From: JAIRVZ01 sp031553755
GTDB lineage: Bacteria > Bacteroidota > Bacteroidia > Bacteroidales > Azobacteroidaceae
Assembly: GCA_031553755.1 (NCBI GenBank)
Contig: JAVBKZ010000124.1
Span: 1-15,525, forward strand
Direction of reading: 5' to 3'
Length of the DNA stretch: 15,525 bases
Position 1 is the first letter of the stretch. Every line of letters starts with the position of its first letter. The translations under genes and the position numbers were made by a program. Below, piece after piece: positions 14,802-15,525 of the stretch. The notes beneath the pieces were generated by a model. The model ran no database searches, was not told the DNA's origin, and saw nothing but the letters and a program-made list of their open reading frames with translations.

Positions 14802-15253
14802 AAATTTCATAACAATAATCTACAGGTATTTCAATCATTACTTTGGTACCGGACAATCCGGATGATAAATTTTTCTTATTCTGAATATCAAATTTCAGTG
14901 TTTCTTTATTTTTAGCGTTAAGTAAGCCGATTGTTTTAAATAATATTTTCAGGCCTTGTCCGGTTCCCGTTTCTTTATTGGAAAAAGTTGTAGGATCGAA
15001 TCCTTTTCCGTTATCGTCAATCACGATAGACAATGAATTGTTTTTTATACATATATCTATGGTTATCAGATTGTTGTTTTGCACGGAATCGAAAGCATAT
15101 TTTATCGCGTTTTCCAACGGAATTTGAATAATCATGGAAGGGACTTTGATGTCCATATTCACATCGGAAGAAATATTCCAAACAACGGAAGGTGTTTGTA
15201 AAGGATTGGTAGTTGTCCGCAATTCAATATAATTCTTCACTATTTCGATTTCA
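14800..15253 (-). pseudogene. LytS-type sensor histidine kinase, 3' fragment cut by an IS
   Basis: The surviving frame begins EIEIVKNYIELRTT at the IS boundary, which matches the sequence just after the phosphoacceptor helix of LytS/YehU-type kinases (His_kinase family). The ATP-binding domain follows: N box with PLENAIKYAF, G1 box IDDNGKGFD, G2 box GTGQGLKI, and a C-terminal strand VMIEIPV. The membrane or sensor part and the phosphoacceptor histidine segment (usually HFLFN) are missing. They would lie beyond the IS. A GTG at 15238-15240 could start a 147-residue ATPase-only product, but this looks fortuitous. No LytTR response regulator is in the window. Confidence 0.85.
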
Positions 15254-15525
15254 GTAACTACTCAGGTCTCATTCTCCAATAAAAAATCAATAAAATAAAA
15301 TATTTAGGAGTTTTAAATACTAAATCTCCCGATTTTTCGTTTAGTATATATAAAACAAAACGGTGTTTCTATTTTGACTTTACCAGTTACCTACATATCC
15401 GCATTACTATCGTCTCTTCAACGCGAACTAACGGAGTTGAAAAGTACAGTCTACCTGCAACAGGTAGAGATAAGTGAATTATATCGCCTCTTGGATAGAA
15501 AGGATAAGGAAGTATTGGAATTGAA
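15254..15525 (+). mobile_element. Insertion sequence end, copy 2 (IS66-like), running out of the window
   Basis: The element begins GTAACTACTCAGG at 15254, directly after kinase-coding DNA. Its first 141 bp are repeated in inverted orientation at 1-140. Beyond that it continues into an open frame with coiled-coil character. The GTAA terminus and that frame suggest the IS66 family. The far end, and therefore the target duplication, is outside the window. The eight bases next to each IS end (141-148 and 15246-15253) differ. Confidence 0.72.
15374..15525 (+). CDS. Partial transposase N-terminus (IS66 TnpC-like)
   Basis: The frame is open from 15317 to the window edge. A TTG at 15374 is the only plausible initiator seen; no ATG is available, so the start is uncertain. 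The encoded segment (YISALLSSLQRELTELKST, then ELYRLLDRKDKEVLEL) is a leucine-rich coiled coil like the N-terminal leader of IS66 TnpC transposases, which precedes their zinc-finger and DDE domains. None of the catalytic part is visible, so the family call rests on this leader and the GTAA terminus. Confidence 0.5.
   Translation, partial: MTLPVTYISALLSSLQRELTELKSTVYLQQVEISELYRLLDRKDKEVLEL

Noticed and set aside
141..15253. Claim of a proven composite transposon
   Set aside because: The outer IS ends and their target duplications are outside the window, and both insertions break genes, so two independent insertions remain possible.
15374..15525. Secure transposase annotation
   Set aside because: Only about 50 residues of coiled coil and a TTG start are visible, so the IS66 assignment was kept tentative.

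Overview
The window looks like accessory DNA from a Bacteroidota (probably Bacteroidales) genome. It is AT-rich and has few recognisable Shine-Dalgarno sequences. Two promoters match the Bacteroides-type TAnnTTTG -7 box. The gene families (AbiE, Rpn tail, standalone RyR domain, LytS-type kinase) fit that group. No rRNA, tRNA or CRISPR was seen, and genus cannot be told from sequence alone.

Layout. Positions 1-140 and 15254-15525 hold the same end of an insertion sequence (IS66-like, starting GTAA) in opposite orientations. The element bodies run outward past both edges. Each copy interrupts a gene: the last TIR gene on the left and a LytS-type histidine kinase on the right. Between them lie two gene blocks separated by a repeat-rich spacer.

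Block 1 (11830 down to 141, all minus strand) is a likely long operon behind a good promoter at 11887-11917. In transcription order it encodes an ECF sigma factor, an M48 metallopeptidase with a zinc ribbon, an 85-residue unknown protein, and a zinc-ribbon protein. Next come a 1058-residue TIR-transmembrane-repeat protein, a zinc-knuckle protein carrying an EAD-like adaptor domain, and an EAD-TIR effector. Last are a small RyR-domain protein, a membrane protein with two Rossmann/RCK-like domains and a C-terminal RyR-like domain, and a second TIR-transmembrane-repeat protein cut short by the IS. All three TIR domains keep a glutamate at the NADase catalytic position. My inference is a sensing and effector system: TIR proteins anchored in the membrane and carrying repeats perceive a signal, EAD domains recruit a soluble TIR effector, and RyR/RCK proteins sense a nucleotide or control ion flux. 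This combination is the most interesting part of the window.

The spacer (11966-13306) has no intact gene. It contains small hairpins, a duplicated 48-bp segment, a short element bounded by inverted repeats, and the C-terminal tail of an Rpn-family nuclease.

Block 2 (13336-14741, plus strand) is a type IV AbiEi/AbiEii toxin-antitoxin pair with its own promoter and a 4-bp gene overlap. It converges on the broken kinase.
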